From positions 1-25,295 of the forward strand of contig JAJYHU010000267.1 in NCBI GenBank assembly GCA_021784615.1: a DNA stretch of 25,295 bases. Direction: 5' to 3'. Positions within the stretch are counted from its first letter, which is position 1, and the number at the start of each line of letters is the position of its first letter. Below, piece after piece: positions 23,215-25,295 of this stretch. The notes beneath the pieces were generated by a model, which saw nothing but the letters and a program-made list of their open reading frames with translations, had not been told where the DNA came from and did not search any database. The translations under genes and the position numbers were made by a program. The DNA comes from Acidobacteriota bacterium. GTDB lineage: Bacteria; Acidobacteriota; Terriglobia; UBA7540.

Positions 23215-24600
23215 ATGGCGTCAAAGGATCAGATAAAAGGAGGCGGCGGCCAGCGCATTCTTCAGGGCGCGAATCTCGTCCTCTATACGCTGATCAGCAT
23301 CGCGATTGTGGTGCTGGTCAACTGGTTTGTAAACCGTCACGACCGGCGCTGGGACCTGACCCCGAACCATGAATACAGTCTTTCGCCCCAAAGCAAGAAA
23401 ATCCTCCATGAGTTGAAGCGGAACGTCACGATCTACGCCTTTGACCGCAAGGCGGCTTTCAGCCACCGCCGCGACCTGCTGAGCAACTACTCGATTGCCT
23501 CGCACCACGTGACCGTGGACTATGTGGACCCGGACAGCCGGCCCGGCCTGGCCAAGAAATTCGGAATCACCAGCTACGGGACCATCGTGGTGGCCGCCGG
23601 CGACCGGCACTTCCAGGCGCAGAGCACCGACGAGGAAGGCGTGACGAACGCCTTGATCCGCGTTCTGAAAGGCGAGCGAACCGTCTGCTTTATCGAAGGG
23701 CACGGCGAGCATGACACCGCCAGCGCCGGCCGCGACGGTTTCCAGAACCTCAAGCAAGAACTCAACAACGAAAGTTACCAAGTCCAGACGCTGATGTTGC
23801 TCCAAAAGAACGAGATCCCGGCCGCTTGCGGGATCGTGGTTGTGGCCGGTCCCAAGCATGATTACCTGCCGCCCGAGATCAACACCATCCAAACTTACGT
23901 GGATGACGGCGGGCGCGCGATGTTCATGCTGGACCCCGGAGTGAAATTGCCCAATCTGGACAAGCTGCTGGCGGGGTGGGGAATCAACGTCCGCGACGAC
24001 ATTGTGGTGGACATGAATCCCGTGGCGCGGCTTTTTGGCACGTCACCGGATATGCCGCTGATCATCAGCTACGGAACCAACGCGATTGTTCAGCCGCTCA
24101 AGCGCGTTGCGACCCTGTTCCCTCTTACCCGGTCCTTTGACCTGAGCGCCAGCCCTCCTTCGGGCATGTCCCCGGAGATGCTGTGCCAGACTTCGGACGC
24201 GAGCTTTGGCGTGGAAGGGTTCAACCCCAGCATGCAAAAGGTCTCTTTCCGGCCCGGCAAGGACGTCAAGGGCCCGCTCACGGTGGCTGTGGCGGATACC
24301 ATCAGCGGCCAGGACAGCAAAGACAAAAAGGCTGAGGGACGCGTGGTGGCGATGGGAACGTCGCTCACGGCCGCCAATGCCTACCTGGGATTCCAGGGCA
24401 ACCGGGACCTGGTGATGAACATGATGAACTGGCTCTCGGCTGAGACAGATTTGATTTCCATCCGGCCCAAGAAAACTGAAAGCCAGCGCCTGAACCTGAA
24501 CCAGCGGCAGATGGGCCGTCTGCTGTATCTGGGAGTTTTCGGGTTGCCGCTCTGCATTATTATCATCGGCACGGGTGTCTGGTGGCGTCGTCGGCGATGA
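23215..24600 (+). CDS. gldG: GldG-like auxiliary protein of an ABC-2 system
   Basis: It has 461 residues with one membrane helix near each end (about 17-38 and 434-455) and a large extracytoplasmic domain between. RRWDLTPNHEYSLSPQSKKIL at 45-65 is the conserved entry into the ABC-type uncharacterised/GldG domain, where the WDLT..YSLS pattern is diagnostic. VCFIEGHGEHD and VDDGGRAMFMLDP are further marks of the family. The C-terminus ends in a WWRRRR stop-transfer. The AAAGGAGG-like sequence found inside the gene start is not its ribosome-binding site. The stop overlaps the next ATG (ATGA). The exact role is unknown; the family is thought to work with the GldA/GldF pair at the envelope. Confidence 0.88.
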   Translation: MASKDQIKGGGGQRILQGANLVLYTLISIAIVVLVNWFVNRHDRRWDLTPNHEYSLSPQSKKILHELKRNVTIYAFDRKAAFSHRRDLLSNYSIASHHVTVDYVDPDSRPGLAKKFGITSYGTIVVAAGDRHFQAQSTDEEGVTNALIRVLKGERTVCFIEGHGEHDTASAGRDGFQNLKQELNNESYQVQTLMLLQKNEIPAACGIVVVAGPKHDYLPPEINTIQTYVDDGGRAMFMLDPGVKLPNLDKLLAGWGINVRDDIVVDMNPVARLFGTSPDMPLIISYGTNAIVQPLKRVATLFPLTRSFDLSASPPSGMSPEMLCQTSDASFGVEGFNPSMQKVSFRPGKDVKGPLTVAVADTISGQDSKDKKAEGRVVAMGTSLTAANAYLGFQGNRDLVMNMMNWLSAETDLISIRPKKTESQRLNLNQRQMGRLLYLGVFGLPLCIIIIGTGVWWRRRR

Positions 24601-25295
24601 ACAGAAAATATCTCAACACTTTGATTGCGCTGGCTGTGCTGGCTGCGCTTTGGGGCGCTTTCTCTTATGTCGGGCGCAAGAAGAGCGCCAAAGCGGTGAA
24701 GAGCGCAACGGCCGCCGTGCAGAAGATTTTTCCGGTGGCGCGCGCGCACATTACTTCTTTTACCTTCAAGCCTGAGGGTGGGAAGGCCATCACCTGCGCC
24801 CGGCAGGGCGACACTTGGGTGATCACCGAACCGCGCAAGCTCGCCACCGATTCTTCCGCCATTGACGGCTTCCTGAACAGCCTTACGTCCGCCTCGGCCA
24901 GCGAGGTGGTGGCTGAGCACCCGGCCAGCTTGAAGGATTTTGGCCTCGATCCTCCCCGGGAAACGATTGAAATCTCTACCGACGCAACGCCCGCCAAGTT
25001 CACCCTGCTGCTGGGCAGCTCGACGCCCACGAGCGAGGGCCTTTATGCCCAGGTGGGCGGCCAGGAGCGCGTCATTATGCTGGCGAGTTACATGAAGGAC
25101 TCGCTTGAGAAGAACCTGTTTGATCTGCGCGACAAGAGCGTTGTCACTCTCAAGTCCGGCCAGGTTGATCACATGGCCGCCACTTCGAAAAGCGGCAGCT
25201 ACACCCTGGTCAAGAACCCGGAAGGCGTTTGGGACCTGATGCTGCCGCCAGCCGTGCGCGCCGACCGCTTTACGGTGGAAGGGCTGGTGGATGAG
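24597..25295 (+). CDS. DUF4340-domain protein, cut by window edge
   Basis: The reading frame is open from the ATG at 24597, which overlaps the gldG stop by four bases, to the end of the window (233 codons). A membrane helix or uncleaved signal lies at about 7-25 (NTLIALAVLAALWGAFSYV), so the rest should be outside the cytoplasm. DTWVITEP, LKDFGLDPP, FTLLLGSSTPTSEGLYAQV and DLRDKSVV are typical of DUF4340 repeats, in which about 70-residue beta-rich units recur. DUF4340 proteins commonly follow GldG-like genes, so this is probably a fourth component of the same envelope system; its activity is unknown. Confidence 0.88.
   Translation, partial: MNRKYLNTLIALAVLAALWGAFSYVGRKKSAKAVKSATAAVQKIFPVARAHITSFTFKPEGGKAITCARQGDTWVITEPRKLATDSSAIDGFLNSLTSASASEVVAEHPASLKDFGLDPPRETIEISTDATPAKFTLLLGSSTPTSEGLYAQVGGQERVIMLASYMKDSLEKNLFDLRDKSVVTLKSGQVDHMAATSKSGSYTLVKNPEGVWDLMLPPAVRADRFTVEGLVDE

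Noticed and set aside
1..25295. CRISPR arrays, tRNA/rRNA genes, prophage or integrase genes
   Set aside because: I saw no regularly spaced repeats of CRISPR size, no tRNA-like cloverleaf or CCA end, and no phage or recombinase motif.

Overview
The window is chromosomal DNA from a GC-rich, free-living bacterium, most likely a soil-type Acidobacteriota (inference). The main clues are a membrane-anchored coiled-coil protein of a type I associate with that phylum, a trehalose-phosphate synthase fused to a membrane sensor module, a Gld-like ABC system next to a DUF4340 protein, and dispersed intergenic repeats (A-rich AAAACGAACC arrays and a GC-rich cruciform element). No rRNA, tRNA, phage, integrase, transposase gene or CRISPR array is visible. 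Both ends cut through genes.

Region 1 (1-4368, minus strand) is an aromatic amino-acid operon read trpC-trpF-trpB-trpA-aroQ-DAHP synthase. It is tightly packed, with gaps of 4-27 bases or 4-base overlaps. It joins the last steps of tryptophan synthesis to shikimate-pathway entry and to the branch toward phenylalanine and tyrosine. trpE, trpG and trpD are not in the window. Region 2 (4369-5416) is a gene-free kilobase holding leader hairpins, an A-rich repeat block and a roughly 122-bp MITE/REP-like element.

Region 3 (5417-7212, plus) carries a 2-keto-3-deoxygluconate kinase and a KDPG aldolase, the lower Entner-Doudoroff branch that yields pyruvate and glyceraldehyde-3-phosphate. A terminator-like hairpin lies between them, directly before the aldolase ribosome-binding site. 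Region 4 (7186-10739, minus) is a trehalose operon: a membrane-anchored OtsA fusion, OtsB, and a degenerate, apparently frameshifted DUF5752-like gene overlapping the otsB stop.

Region 5 (10891-18557) is mixed housekeeping: an SDR oxidoreductase, ribosomal protein bL31 behind a very good sigma70-type promoter, flavin-dependent thymidylate synthase ThyX, a class I O-methyltransferase, a rhomboid-TPR fusion protease, an exported rhodanese with an unusual four-cysteine loop, HtpX, and a proline-rich membrane coiled-coil protein. Region 6 (18701-21141) holds thioredoxin, an EVE-domain protein, a family 5 uracil-DNA glycosylase and a second SDR.

Region 7 (21363-25295, plus) is a GldA/GldF/GldG-like ABC-2 operon ending in a DUF4340 protein cut by the window edge. 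A palindrome sits over the -35 of its probable promoter. The most unusual items are the sensor-fused OtsA with its decaying partner gene, the intergenic cruciform element, the A-rich repeat block, the rhodanese loop and the two candidate regulatory hairpins.
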